Source: Periweissella cryptocerci (GTDB lineage Bacteria; Bacillota; Bacilli; Lactobacillales; Lactobacillaceae). From it: a stretch of DNA of 64,000 bases. The stretch lies in NCBI RefSeq assembly GCF_004358325.1, contig NZ_CP037940.1:496001-560000 (forward strand), in the 5' to 3' direction. Under the pieces are notes generated by a model, which saw nothing but the letters and a program-made list of their open reading frames with translations, had not been told where the DNA came from and searched no databases. Positions 16,912-25,747 of the stretch are shown in pieces. The number at the start of each line of letters is the position of its first letter. Position 1 is the stretch's first letter. The translations under genes and the position numbers were made by a program.

Positions 16912-17325
16912 TTAAGCAGTAGTTCCATAAGTGAAGTCTGTTTCTGGGGTCAAAATGACAGTAAATGTCAATGCACCATTAACTTCGGTAGCGTCACGCT
17001 TAACAGTGACACCAGCCTTAAATGATACGAATGAGCCGTCTGGATAGAGCACCTTCCAGAACTTAGACGCTGCGGTTTCCATAGCCTTAGCGGTCGTGAA
17101 GTTTGAGCCACGATATACAACTTTAAATTCCATGTTGTCAGTATCTTGAAGCCCCTTGATGTATTTCTTTTGCGTATCGGCAAGTGTGGTTACATCCACC
17201 TTTTCAGGTGCCCCACCGATTTCTGGAACGGATTGAACACCGCCCAAGTCGGAATAAGTACCTGATTCTGTTGTTGAGTATTGGAGCAATGTTTGCGCCG
17301 ACAATAATCCTGATTCAATAGTCAT
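16912..17325 (-). CDS. Major tail protein (tail tube)
   Basis: A 137-residue tail tube protein. It has the sequence style of short siphophage tube proteins: N-terminal SGLLSAQTLLQYS, then PEIGGAPEKVDVTTLADTQK, the conserved region around the pocket loop, and a beta-rich C terminus ending ALTFTVILTPETDFTYG. Start ATG at 17325 with AAGGAGG. It lies between the tail terminator gene and the chaperones, as expected. Confidence 0.88.
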   Translation of the reverse strand: MTIESGLLSAQTLLQYSTTESGTYSDLGGVQSVPEIGGAPEKVDVTTLADTQKKYIKGLQDTDNMEFKVVYRGSNFTTAKAMETAASKFWKVLYPDGSFVSFKAGVTVKRDATEVNGALTFTVILTPETDFTYGTTA

Positions 17326-17340
17326 GTAATGCCTCCTTAT

Positions 17341-17712
17341 TTATGACTGGAAAACTAATCCAGTTTCGTTATTAACAATGCCCTCATACGCCACAACGAT
17401 CCTTTTCAAAATTGCTGTATTGGCATCCTCCGAGCTTAAATTTCTAAATCCGAGTACAGAAAAAGCCTCGTCTAATTTATCTTCTAAATCAGTGAGGCTT
17501 CTTTCACCATACAATTCAATTGTGATAGTCCAATGCGTTAAAAGTTCTTCGTTAACTTCATAGCCTTTTGCTGGCTCATGAGATGTATAGAATATTGCGG
17601 ACGGATATTCGTCTGTCCAAGTTTGCGGATAAACGGTAGATTGCAACGTTAATCCTTCAATGCCACTCAGCGTTGTTGCCACCGCCTTCTTAACATTAAT
17701 TCGTTTAATCAT
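17341..17712 (-). CDS. Tail terminator/completion protein (putative)
   Basis: A 123-residue protein directly upstream of the major tail protein, the usual position of the tail terminator that caps the tube and joins it to the head. Features are an amphipathic helix at the N terminus (INVKKAVATTLSGIEG) and alternating beta strands including HWTITIELYGER. I recognise no diagnostic motif, so the call depends on gene order. Confidence 0.65.
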   Translation of the reverse strand: MIKRINVKKAVATTLSGIEGLTLQSTVYPQTWTDEYPSAIFYTSHEPAKGYEVNEELLTHWTITIELYGERSLTDLEDKLDEAFSVLGFRNLSSEDANTAILKRIVVAYEGIVNNETGLVFQS

Positions 17713-17716
17713 GCCG

Positions 17717-18259
17717 TCACCCTTTCACATTTCTAAATTCGTCACTAAGATATTGCTTAGCCTTCTGCGATACCTGCTTATACGCCGGAAACAAATATGG
17801 TCGTGACTTCTGCCCATGCGTTCGAGCAAACCACTGACCGTCTTTGCTTTGCCAGCTCACCATACCGTAGAGCACGCCAAAATCCATGTCAGTCGGAAAG
17901 ACCCACACATCCTTGCTAGTATATGCAACAGAGCCATACGCATGCTTAACTTCCATGCGGACAGATTGAGCACCTACGCGACCAGTACCTAATTCGCGAT
18001 AATCGGAATGATCCGAATTACTGTAAAGCGATACCGTTACGCGTCCACCCTTTTGTTCCTTGTACCGATACCGAATAGAGCTCGCTAGACCGCCGGTTCC
18101 ATACCTCACAGATGATTCAAGGTTGGACGTGGCTAACTTCTTCATATCTTCGCCCATGCGCCGAGAGGCTCGCATACTGGCTTTTCGATACATATCTGTA
18201 TGCTTAGCAGCACCATTTTTCAGCTTAGCAACATCTAGCTTTAATTTAATAGTTCCCAT
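17717..18259 (-). CDS. HK97 gp10-like head-tail joining protein
   Basis: A 180-residue basic protein in the head-to-tail junction cluster. It starts MGTIKLKLDVAKLKNGAAKH at the ATG at 18259 (site AAAGGAAG). It contains RELGTGRVGAQSVRMEVKHA and ends with PYLFPAYKQVSQKAKQYL, the pattern of gp10/neck proteins. The frame opens further upstream, but that extension lacks a ribosome site and overlaps the previous gene. Confidence 0.75.
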   Translation of the reverse strand: MGTIKLKLDVAKLKNGAAKHTDMYRKASMRASRRMGEDMKKLATSNLESSVRYGTGGLASSIRYRYKEQKGGRVTVSLYSNSDHSDYRELGTGRVGAQSVRMEVKHAYGSVAYTSKDVWVFPTDMDFGVLYGMVSWQSKDGQWFARTHGQKSRPYLFPAYKQVSQKAKQYLSDEFRNVKG

Positions 18260-18263
18260 AAAC

Positions 18264-18629
18264 TCACTTCCTTTCGAGGATAACTCGCTTATGGGTTCGT
18301 AGCGTTCTGATTGAAACGATACGATACACGACATTCTCACCGTCTAAACTTATACCATCGTTCTCGTTAGCAAACTCGTTGATTGAATTGCTAATGGTCT
18401 TACCCACTTTCATATTCATCACCTTGTCACCATACGTTTGAACGTCGGTATTTTCATTCATAGCCGAGATTGTCATTTGAACTGGTATCGCTTCATCGGA
18501 ATAGCCACTAATGAAGTTGCCTTCATCGTCTTGAACGTGTCCTCTCTCATGTAGAAACACCTCAGACGCGCTTTCGTTTTGCAGCAATGCTAGGTTTCCG
18601 GCAAAGCCCCAATCGGGAGGAATAGCCAT
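18264..18629 (-). CDS. Head closure / head-tail adaptor protein
   Basis: A 121-residue protein beginning MAIPPDWGFAGNLALLQNES at the ATG at 18629, eight bases after AGGAGG. It is predicted beta-rich, with the conserved-looking end YRIVSIRTLRTHKRVILERK, similar to SPP1-type head closure proteins. Its order (connector, small protein, closure, gp10-like, terminator) fits. A GTG at 18638 is a less likely start. Confidence 0.7.
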   Translation of the reverse strand: MAIPPDWGFAGNLALLQNESASEVFLHERGHVQDDEGNFISGYSDEAIPVQMTISAMNENTDVQTYGDKVMNMKVGKTISNSINEFANENDGISLDGENVVYRIVSIRTLRTHKRVILERK

Positions 18630-18641
18630 AATACCCACCTC

Positions 18642-18827
18642 CTAAATCTTGGCGATTAGTCCACGCTCAACTAATTCAGTAATTCGATTAGGCTCGTTTG
18701 TCGCTTCTGGAGCACCTCGACGCGGATAATCTGCGCCTAATCCATACTGGTGCAAGTCATCGAACATGTCGCGGAATACGAATACTACTTCATATTCTGC
18801 TGGTGTTAACTTTGCTTTCTCAACCAT
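18642..18827 (-). CDS. Small head-tail region protein
   Basis: 61 residues, starting MVEKAKLTPAEYEVVFVFRD, with a winged-helix-like flavour and no known motif. It lies between the head-tail connector and the head closure gene in the same transcript; the ribosome site AGGAGG precedes the ATG. Function unknown. It is short, but the frame, spacing and composition match its neighbours. Confidence 0.65.
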   Translation of the reverse strand: MVEKAKLTPAEYEVVFVFRDMFDDLHQYGLGADYPRRGAPEATNEPNRITELVERGLIAKI

Positions 18828-18841
18828 CTGGTCATACCTCC

Positions 18842-19171
18842 TTAATAAAATGAAATCTTGCCACGTCGCGAACCATCATGAACTTCGCCATTAAGCTCAA
18901 TCCAAGTATTAATAACCTTGTCAAACTCTGCCCAATCATCAGCTTCAAATGCATATGATTCATCATCACTGGTGAACGAGCTAACGCCCTGACTATTTAA
19001 TCGGTTTAGTTTCTTCATGGTCACTGGCAAGATTGTAAATTCAAGCGCTTTTGGCACATCTTCAGCTAATATTTTGGCTTTCAATTCAGCTCGCGTTTGA
19101 GCTTCCAAAACCTCTAACTTATCGTCTAACGTGCCATGCAACAGGCTATCTAAATCATCTGAAACAGACAA
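18842..19171 (-). CDS. Head-tail connector protein (gp6/gp15-like)
   Basis: A 109-residue acidic helical protein that follows the capsid gene, the usual place for the adaptor bound below the portal. It includes DDLDSLLHGTLDDKLEVLEA at the start and ADDWAEFDKVINTWIELNGE later, typical of the all-helical connector family. Start ATG at 19171 with AAGGAGG. Confidence 0.75.
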   Translation of the reverse strand: MSVSDDLDSLLHGTLDDKLEVLEAQTRAELKAKILAEDVPKALEFTILPVTMKKLNRLNSQGVSSFTSDDESYAFEADDWAEFDKVINTWIELNGEVHDGSRRGKISFY

Positions 19172-19183
19172 TGGATCACCTCC

Positions 19184-19393
19184 TTAAACGTCGGCGTTCT
19201 CGCCTTCTGTATCTTCCACTTGAGCATCATCTTCTGGAGTTTCATATTTTTCAATAAATGTGTCATCTAAGTTAGCAATAATTTCTTCTGCTCGTTTTAC
19301 GCCAAAAGGGACAACATCGCCGATGTTATAAATAACGCCTAAATGAATATCTTCAAATACTCGTAATACGGTGTACTTTTGCTTTTCTGCCAT
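19184..19393 (-). CDS. Small acidic protein downstream of the capsid
   Basis: 69 residues beginning MAEKQKYTVLRVFEDIHLGV, with an SH3-like beta start and a strongly acidic tail (EDDAQVEDTEGENADV). In related phages a protein of this type follows the major capsid protein; its role is not established. Start ATG at 19393 with GGAGA. Confidence 0.7.
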   Translation of the reverse strand: MAEKQKYTVLRVFEDIHLGVIYNIGDVVPFGVKRAEEIIANLDDTFIEKYETPEDDAQVEDTEGENADV

Positions 19394-19407
19394 AATTAAT
19401 ATTCTCC

Positions 19408-20397
19408 TTAACCTGCTGGAATTTCTTCCGCTCCAGTATTTACGTTAACAACAACTTGCTTGCCGTAATCATCACCAGCAACTTCGGTGCCTTGTTCCAA
19501 CTTAGCGAAGCCATCTTCCTTAAGAACCATCATTGAAACATACATAGTCACACGCATTGCAACCATATCACGTTCAAACAAGTTGATTACTTGACCATCA
19601 GAACCAACGACTGTTGATAATGAGCCTTCTTCTGAAATCTTGTATTCGATACCAGCTGGCACACCATAGAACAAGTTGTTCCAATCACCAAGATACAACT
19701 CACCGCGTTCTACACCGCTAAGTTCTGCTGTGGCCACACCATCAATATTCTTAGATGTGCGGTCATAGACTTCTGAGCTATCAACACCGTTATTGTTGCG
19801 AGCCTTACGAAGCATAGAGCGGTTCTTGCTAGTAGAGATGAACGCGTTAGGGTCAATTTCCTTATCAGTAAGCAAATCCTCAAGCGCCAAGACATCTTCT
19901 TCATCAATCTTGTTAGCGTATCGAGTTGTAACAACGGCATCGTTATCTTCATCAGTCACGATTGATTCGATTGATTGTGTGAATGGGTTATCAATACCCA
20001 ACAATACAGCCTTATCGAACTTTTCATAAAATGCTGCTGCAATTTGTGGGCGCATCATATCAAAGAAGTCCGCTTGGTTCATCTTGCCATATTCATTAGT
20101 GATAGGCACGATGGTAGCCAACTTATGCGATGTCATCTTGATAGTTGCCCATTCAGAGGTAGTAGTGTTAATGCGTTGACCTTCAGCAACCCAGTAAGCA
20201 CCAGGCCCGTTCAATTGGTGTTGAAATTCCTTTTCAGTATCGCTACCCATATCGATGAACTTACCGAGCTTAGTCACGACTGATTCGTGCAAGAAATCGT
20301 CTAACACCAAATCAGAATACACATTTGGAATATAGCCGTTCTTGGCATCATGCATTAATACCGTAGCTGGATTGAATGTTTGTTGTTCCACTGTCAT
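19408..20397 (-). CDS. Major capsid protein (HK97 fold)
   Basis: A 329-residue coat protein. It begins MTVEQQTFNPATVLMHDAKN and includes the N-terminal arm and E-loop region (GPGAYWVAEGQRINTTTSEW), the P-domain helix (EKFDKAVLLGIDNPF) and a C-terminal A-domain with FERDMVAMRVTMYVSMMV, all typical of the Firmicutes HK97-type coats. It has no obvious prohead protease gene next to it and a separate scaffold gene upstream. Start ATG at 20397 with AGGAGG. Confidence 0.92.
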   Translation of the reverse strand: MTVEQQTFNPATVLMHDAKNGYIPNVYSDLVLDDFLHESVVTKLGKFIDMGSDTEKEFQHQLNGPGAYWVAEGQRINTTTSEWATIKMTSHKLATIVPITNEYGKMNQADFFDMMRPQIAAAFYEKFDKAVLLGIDNPFTQSIESIVTDEDNDAVVTTRYANKIDEEDVLALEDLLTDKEIDPNAFISTSKNRSMLRKARNNNGVDSSEVYDRTSKNIDGVATAELSGVERGELYLGDWNNLFYGVPAGIEYKISEEGSLSTVVGSDGQVINLFERDMVAMRVTMYVSMMVLKEDGFAKLEQGTEVAGDDYGKQVVVNVNTGAEEIPAG

Positions 20398-20414
20398 ATA
20401 TATGACCTCCTGTT

Positions 20415-20978
20415 TTAAATAATGCGAGCTTTAGAAGCACGCTCTGCAAGTGACGTGTTATTTTCCTTGCTACCAAGATTTACACCACTCTTAGGAGCTG
20501 ACTGACGTGCGCCAGCCTTAATCCCTTCGGCAATTTGCGTCTTGATAGTTTCGGAAACTTTTTCGATTGCGCCTTTAATTGTTTCGGTATCAACGCCGTT
20601 AACGGTAAATACATCTGCTAATTCAATCGGCAATCCTTGTTCGTTTAAATCAGCGACAACTTCACCATGCAATTCTTGAAGTGCAATCTTGGTTTCACGT
20701 TCTGCAATTTCTTGTTCGCGCTTTTCCATTTCAGCTGACTTCTTTTGCTCGGCGGTCATCTTGGCATACTTCGCAGCTTCTTCTTTTTCAGTTTCAAGCT
20801 TAGATGCGAATTCTTCTTGCTGCTTAGCTAGAGCAGTTTGAATAGCCTTATCAACCTTCTTATCAGTAAGCGAATCAACTTCCGCCTGCGTATATGTCTT
20901 TTCAGGTTCAACGCCTGCGTTGCCACCTTCTGTTCCGGTATCGGCCTCATGTAAACGAATCATACTTTTCAATAACAT
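20415..20978 (-). CDS. Capsid scaffolding protein (DUF4355 type)
   Basis: A 187-residue, highly charged, coiled-coil protein: an acidic start (HEADTGTEGGNAGVEPEKT), a long helical middle rich in Lys/Glu (residues about 35-110) and a flexible basic C terminus. This matches the DUF4355 scaffold family found directly upstream of the coat gene in SPP1-like and lactic phages. It helps the coat assemble and is then lost. Start ATG at 20978 with AGGAG. It is separated from the gene before it by a terminator, so it may have an own promoter. Confidence 0.85.
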   Translation of the reverse strand: MLLKSMIRLHEADTGTEGGNAGVEPEKTYTQAEVDSLTDKKVDKAIQTALAKQQEEFASKLETEKEEAAKYAKMTAEQKKSAEMEKREQEIAERETKIALQELHGEVVADLNEQGLPIELADVFTVNGVDTETIKGAIEKVSETIKTQIAEGIKAGARQSAPKSGVNLGSKENNTSLAERASKARII

Positions 20979-21094
20979 TTTGTTCTCCTATCCAGTCAAA
21001 AATAGCGCTATACCCCATCCACGCAATTAAGCCCAGACACGATATACCGCTATTAAATCCCACATACATTTTTAATTAGTTTAACGTCGTTTCG

Positions 21095-21122
21095 GACAAA
21101 ATAAAAAGCAACTCACAGTTGC
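21095..21122 (-). terminator. Terminator after the candidate immunity gene
   Basis: Stem GCAACT/AGTTGC (21108-21113 with 21117-21122), loop of three, then TTTTTATTTT on the minus strand. The stem includes the stop codon of the gene at 21113-21385. It divides packaging/portal/MuF genes from scaffold/coat genes. Confidence 0.8.
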
Positions 21123-21385
21123 ATGAATTGCTCTAAGTTAATTATCACATCATCTTTATCAAAACCGAAAGCTAGCAATTCTTTTGCTAGGTCCCAATCA
21201 TCGGGTCCAGAAACCCACGGAGTTACTTCAACTGAGCCCGCATCACTGTCGGCTGGTACGTTGTCAAGATTAACCCCGTTACTCAATTCCACGTATTCGA
21301 TAACCGAAGCGCTATCCCCGACGTAATTCACGAATAATATATCTTCCGCTTCTTCATACGAGATATTAGAAATCTTTAGTGCCAT
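21113..21385 (-). CDS. Small acidic protein overlapping the MuF gene; candidate immunity protein
   Basis: 90 residues, starting MALKISNISYEEAEDILFVN at the ATG at 21385 behind GGGGTGG. It is very acidic (about 19 Asp/Glu against very few Lys/Arg), globular and without membrane segments. Its start overlaps the last 20 bases of the MuF gene, so the two are translated together. A small acidic partner encoded directly after a protein with a basic nuclease-like tail is the known layout of polymorphic toxins and their immunity proteins. That function is inferred; the family itself is unknown to me. Confidence 0.75.
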   Translation of the reverse strand: MALKISNISYEEAEDILFVNYVGDSASVIEYVELSNGVNLDNVPADSDAGSVEVTPWVSGPDDWDLAKELLAFGFDKDDVIINLEQFMQL

Positions 21386-22952
21386 GAGTAACCACCCCTT
21401 TTTTATTTTTGAATTGTGTTTCCATTTGTCGAAGTGTTTTTGTATACGAAGTAAGCACATTGCTTTTTTTATCAATCAAGACAAGTCTGTACTCACCATC
21501 AATTTTTTTAACAAACGCCTTATTCATTCGATTTTCCACGTCATAAGAATCCATGATGAAATCAGGCTTCTTAATTGTTTCAATAATATTCGTAATTTTT
21601 TTCGGAGAATTTGCCGCTATTTCGTGGCGATTAAAAATATGTTCAAATGATTTTGAATTAAATTTAATCATCTTAATTTTCGTTTCAATCCCGTCGCCAA
21701 TCCCATTTTCAAATCGGTTGCGCAGGAATTTAAATTTTGCCTCATAAGCTTTATCAGCTGCGAATTTTGTTCGTAATTCCCGACGGTCATTTCGATACTT
21801 GGGTGTCTTACCCCGACTACCATTATACCCCTTCGACGCACCAGAATTGCTTTTGGGGCCTTTCGAATTGCGACTTTTGGGGTCGATTGAATCGACAACA
21901 TCTTCAGCAAGCGAATAATCCATTGGGTTATCTTCATTTGTCCCAAACCAACTACACCTGCAGTTCGGGTGTTGCGGAATAATTGGTGAACTAACATCTA
22001 TCGTTTCCACAGTTTTGATTGCAAACGTATGCTCATCATACGGCATACACATCTCACACGCACCGCTTTCAGCATGCCACATCATGTTCTTAAATCCGGC
22101 ATCCTTAGCATTGTTCACTGCAGCTCTGGCTCGAACACGTTGCATTTCGGTGTTGTACAATCTATCAACCGCAGCAAGCTTATTCTTAACCGACTTATCA
22201 AGCAACGGCACTAACCTTGCACGCGCTTGTGTAATATTCAAGCCTCGCATTAGAGTATCACGCATAGCAGCATTCAAACGATTCCCTAGTTCGGCTTGAT
22301 GATTCCACAACCTGTCGCTAAACGTTTGCCCGACGAACTTATTTTGAACCAACGACTTAATCATTCCCTCATCGATTTTAGGAATCTTAATGCCCATCGT
22401 TTTCGCATGCATAGCAACTTCGTTAGCGTAGTTCTGGATCATCTTTTCTTGAATCATGCTATCCAGATTCACGCCATGTTTTGCCATGACTTTGCCAAGT
22501 TGAATATTCATAAGTTCTAGCTCGGTGTTTCGATGAGCTAAATCATACGCTGCCATGAACTCTTTAGATTTACCAGTTTGCCAAGACTCGTTTAGAAACG
22601 CCTGTAAGTCCTTCTGCGCGCGCTTGTAATCTTGCAAGGGTATTTGCTTAGTTACGTTACCAAGCGTCACCATTCCGCCTTCGTTATTCTTTAATAGCCA
22701 CTCTGTTTGTTCTTTCCACAAATCATCTGCCATCGATTGATATTCATCGGCTAATTTGGCGTTAAACAGGCTATCAGACTTATTCCGAAAGTTTTCTAAT
22801 TCGTTTTCGCGTCTAATCCAATAGAGGCGATTTCTAAACGTGGCTTCTTTTGCATCGGCGGTAAGCGCTTTAGGCGTATCTGTAATTACTTTAGCGCTAG
22901 GAAACTCTTTGATGTAATTTTCAAGTTCGGATAAATCATGCAAGCTTCGCAT
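21366..22952 (-). CDS. MuF/SPP1 gp7-type minor head protein with C-terminal nuclease-like (toxin) domain
   Basis: A 528-residue protein. Residues 1 to about 340 are the minor head protein of the MuF family, with the signature ACEMCMPYDEHTF and HPNCRCSW. Residues 355-420 form a Gly/Ser/Lys-rich linker. Residues about 428-528 are an extra domain (MIKFNSKSFEHIFNRHEIAA, later KAFVKKIDGEYRLVLIDKKS and SNVLTSYTKTL) resembling the phage Barnase-EndoU-ColicinE5/RelE-like nucleases seen at the ends of MuF proteins. A plain gp7 is about 300 residues. The extra domain could act on the infected or lysed host, or be delivered by virions. It overlaps the portal gene and a candidate immunity gene. Confidence 0.85.
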   Translation of the reverse strand: MRSLHDLSELENYIKEFPSAKVITDTPKALTADAKEATFRNRLYWIRRENELENFRNKSDSLFNAKLADEYQSMADDLWKEQTEWLLKNNEGGMVTLGNVTKQIPLQDYKRAQKDLQAFLNESWQTGKSKEFMAAYDLAHRNTELELMNIQLGKVMAKHGVNLDSMIQEKMIQNYANEVAMHAKTMGIKIPKIDEGMIKSLVQNKFVGQTFSDRLWNHQAELGNRLNAAMRDTLMRGLNITQARARLVPLLDKSVKNKLAAVDRLYNTEMQRVRARAAVNNAKDAGFKNMMWHAESGACEMCMPYDEHTFAIKTVETIDVSSPIIPQHPNCRCSWFGTNEDNPMDYSLAEDVVDSIDPKSRNSKGPKSNSGASKGYNGSRGKTPKYRNDRRELRTKFAADKAYEAKFKFLRNRFENGIGDGIETKIKMIKFNSKSFEHIFNRHEIAANSPKKITNIIETIKKPDFIMDSYDVENRMNKAFVKKIDGEYRLVLIDKKSNVLTSYTKTLRQMETQFKNKKGVVTHGTKDF

Positions 22953-24456
22953 TCACATCACCGCCTTGCAAGTTGCCAGCGTCATCAATCGGCAACGCTG
23001 GTTCAGTCGGCATCATAGCTTCACGTTCATCTGCTTCTTCTTGAATCTGCTTAATTTCATCATCTGGGTTGTCGATATAAGGCTGTTGGCTAAGCATTGT
23101 TTTCTGTGATACTTGCAAGCCTAAGCCACTAAACGTCTCGACAGCTTCCTTAACGTTCTTAGGAAGGTTAGGTGTGAAGTCCACAGCAACGCTTGAATAC
23201 TCCTCACCTTCCCACTCGTTAACGCTACTTTCGATGTTAGCAACGAGATGATACCGTTCAATCAACCCCTTAATGAACCAGTTCTGGTGTGTAGAAGCCT
23301 TGTTTTGCATGCCGAGTAATTTATACTTCATTGCCTCACCGGAGATGTTTCCCATGAACTCGCTATCAGTTAAATCAATCGTATATGAGAACTTATGAAT
23401 ATCGTTCGTAAGACGTTTCTTGTATGCTTCAATTCCTGCGACATCATATTGCTTGTAAATATAGTTAGCGCCCATTTGCGTTTGCTTACCACTTGAATCA
23501 ACGCCGGATTGCAATGCCAAAATATTAGCACGTGCCATTCCAATCATGTCATCTGCGCTTAAGCCAGCACCATCAATATCACCAGTAATAACTAACATTG
23601 CGTCGACTAAATCTTGCATGTAGTTTGCTGTATCTGATTCGCTACCATCATAGAGATTGATTAGCGGAATGACCTTCTCAAACGTACTCTTGCGTTCGCG
23701 GTCGAGTTGCCACTCAACAATCGGCACACGCTCAAACGCATGCGCTTCTTCGCTATTCAATACTAGCTGTCCAGATTCGATAGCCGTCTCGTTGAACACT
23801 ACTGCCTTATTGTTTGTGTAAACGGTAATCAAATACTTGTTCTCGTCTAACGCAACAGGGCGATAGCTAACTGCCATGATTGGCTTAGGCTTGATGTCGA
23901 AGTTATAGATTACGAATGTGTTTAATGGATCCAGACGAACGACAACATCCTTATCATCTTCCGAGCGGTACCACAGTTCATATCCGCGACCAAACACTGC
24001 AGCGTCTAAATAGACTTCGGTATTAAGCGCGTCGATTTTGTTGTAATCGTTAATCTCATTGATTTGCGCAGTACCCTTATCATCGTTTGGAATAGCAATT
24101 TTAAGAGGTACACCAGTATCATATGCAGTAAAGAAGTTAGCGATATACTCGCCAAACGAATGAGTTGCACGGTTATCAGCTTTCTCTTTACCGATACGCC
24201 TATCACCAGTCAAAATACCAACGTTATTACCGTCGGCATATGATTTTAAATACTTTAATCGTGGCGCTTGGTGCTCTTTATGGTGTTGAATGAATTTCAT
24301 CAATTCTGATAGGTTAGATAGCAAATCAGCTGCTTCACCGTTATACGTATATCGAATATTCGATTGCGCATCATATCTTTGCGTCTGATTAAATCGATTA
24401 ACATTAATGTCATTCTCAAACTCATTCGCTACTGGTATCAACACTTCGTCTGTCAT
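22936..24456 (-). CDS. Portal protein, SPP1 gp6 type
   Basis: A 506-residue portal that forms the dodecameric DNA entry ring of the capsid. It has the SPP1-family pattern: a helical N terminus, DRRIGKEKADNRATHSFGEY and TAYDTGVPLKI in the wing, the crown and stem region with SGEAMKYKLLGMQNKAS near residue 370, and an acidic C terminus. Start ATG at 24456 overlaps the terL stop. The MuF gene start lies inside its 3' end. Confidence 0.93.
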   Translation of the reverse strand: MTDEVLIPVANEFENDINVNRFNQTQRYDAQSNIRYTYNGEAADLLSNLSELMKFIQHHKEHQAPRLKYLKSYADGNNVGILTGDRRIGKEKADNRATHSFGEYIANFFTAYDTGVPLKIAIPNDDKGTAQINEINDYNKIDALNTEVYLDAAVFGRGYELWYRSEDDKDVVVRLDPLNTFVIYNFDIKPKPIMAVSYRPVALDENKYLITVYTNNKAVVFNETAIESGQLVLNSEEAHAFERVPIVEWQLDRERKSTFEKVIPLINLYDGSESDTANYMQDLVDAMLVITGDIDGAGLSADDMIGMARANILALQSGVDSSGKQTQMGANYIYKQYDVAGIEAYKKRLTNDIHKFSYTIDLTDSEFMGNISGEAMKYKLLGMQNKASTHQNWFIKGLIERYHLVANIESSVNEWEGEEYSSVAVDFTPNLPKNVKEAVETFSGLGLQVSQKTMLSQQPYIDNPDDEIKQIQEEADEREAMMPTEPALPIDDAGNLQGGDVNAKLA

Positions 24457-25739
24457 TTAATCAATCCCTTCACTTTCCTAATAGTTTTATTCACATCACG
24501 TTTAGTTGGCTTCAAGCTCCAAGTGCTGACGGCATAGCGCAATGCGTCCATGATGTGGTTGTTGGCATCAATCGGCTTGTTGAGCCACTTACCTTCTCTG
24601 TCTTGGTCATACGCATATGTGTTTATTTCATCAATCGTATGATTTAAAGACGGGTGAATATGAATCGTGAATCCTTGTAGGTACTGAATACCTTGTCGAA
24701 TTGAATCCTTACCTTTGGCGCTTGGGATAATCCGGCGGACGCCCTTCAACTTCAATTCAGCAATCAAACGTTGCTCAGCTTCATCGCCTTTGATTTCTTC
24801 TTTCAAATGGTCATGCGCTTTTAGCCACGCGAATATTTCATCTGTCAGCATTCCTTTTTGATACAGTTCTTCTGTCAGCCAGATGTCCTTATCGTCAAAG
24901 TTAATAGCTGCGTTGATATACGTCGTTGGGTCATTCTTGAAACCGAAATCCATTCCTTGCGTTACGGCGTCGGCGTTCTTTACCTTGTCGTGAATACTAA
25001 AGTCCTCAACCACGAAGTTTTCATACACTAATCCTTCTGCCACACCCCACTCACCGTCTAACGTGATGCGCGCACGTCTGGGATTAGTTCTGCGTACATC
25101 TTCATATCGGGCTATATCTTCTTTGGTAAGCCACTCGTTAGACTTGTAAGTCGTCGTATACGCGAATACATCTTTGACCTTCGTATCTTCATCAAAAAAC
25201 GTGGACTTAAGCCAGTGGCGCTCACTCCAAGGGTTAAACGTGAAGGTTGCTTGCTTAAAGAACTCGGGGTTATCATCGTCACCACCACGAATAGATTCAA
25301 TGACAGTTTGAACAGCGTCCCAAGATTCAAGCTGGTAGCTTTCCTCAAACCATACCCAAGTCAAAAAGCCAACCGCGACAGAAATAGATGTGATTTTCAA
25401 CGGATCATCTAATCCACGAAAAATAATCTTCTGGCCAGTTGGCAGGTATTCGATTTCAGGCAACGAACTATTGAACTTAAAAAGGCTATCCACTTTTAAC
25501 TTGTGGACAGCCCATTGCAAATCTGTAAATGTAGATTGCTTATTAGTATGTGAATATCGACGAACTACCAAGATGTTAGCCCAATCGTATTTCATAATGT
25601 GATAGATATACCACAGTGCAGTAGTCTTTGATTTCTTGCTACCACGCGAGCCTTTGACTACCTTGTAGAAGTGTCGGTCATTCCAATATCGGTTATAACC
25701 TTTGCCAATTAATTTACTAATTGATACTGTTTCGCTCAT
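24453..25739 (-). CDS. terL: Terminase large subunit (PBSX/SPP1 type)
   Basis: A 428-residue packaging ATPase and nuclease. The start of the ATPase domain shows KGSRGSKKSKTTALW, a Walker A variant as in SPP1-like terminases. FEESYQLESWD follows for Walker B and the coupling region, and the C-terminal RNase H-like nuclease has QGMDFGFKNDPTTY and later DALRYAV. Start ATG at 25739 with GAGGTG; the frame opens four codons earlier without a better signal. It overlaps terS upstream and the portal downstream. Confidence 0.95.
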   Translation of the reverse strand: MSETVSISKLIGKGYNRYWNDRHFYKVVKGSRGSKKSKTTALWYIYHIMKYDWANILVVRRYSHTNKQSTFTDLQWAVHKLKVDSLFKFNSSLPEIEYLPTGQKIIFRGLDDPLKITSISVAVGFLTWVWFEESYQLESWDAVQTVIESIRGGDDDNPEFFKQATFTFNPWSERHWLKSTFFDEDTKVKDVFAYTTTYKSNEWLTKEDIARYEDVRRTNPRRARITLDGEWGVAEGLVYENFVVEDFSIHDKVKNADAVTQGMDFGFKNDPTTYINAAINFDDKDIWLTEELYQKGMLTDEIFAWLKAHDHLKEEIKGDEAEQRLIAELKLKGVRRIIPSAKGKDSIRQGIQYLQGFTIHIHPSLNHTIDEINTYAYDQDREGKWLNKPIDANNHIMDALRYAVSTWSLKPTKRDVNKTIRKVKGLIK

Positions 25740-25747
25740 GCAACACC

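Noticed and set aside
20979-21095. Possible 40-codon minus-strand frame (MYVGFNSGISCLGLIAWMGY) before the scaffold gene
   Set aside because: No ribosome site and it would overlap the scaffold start out of frame; more likely promoter/leader DNA. Kept only as a weak possibility.
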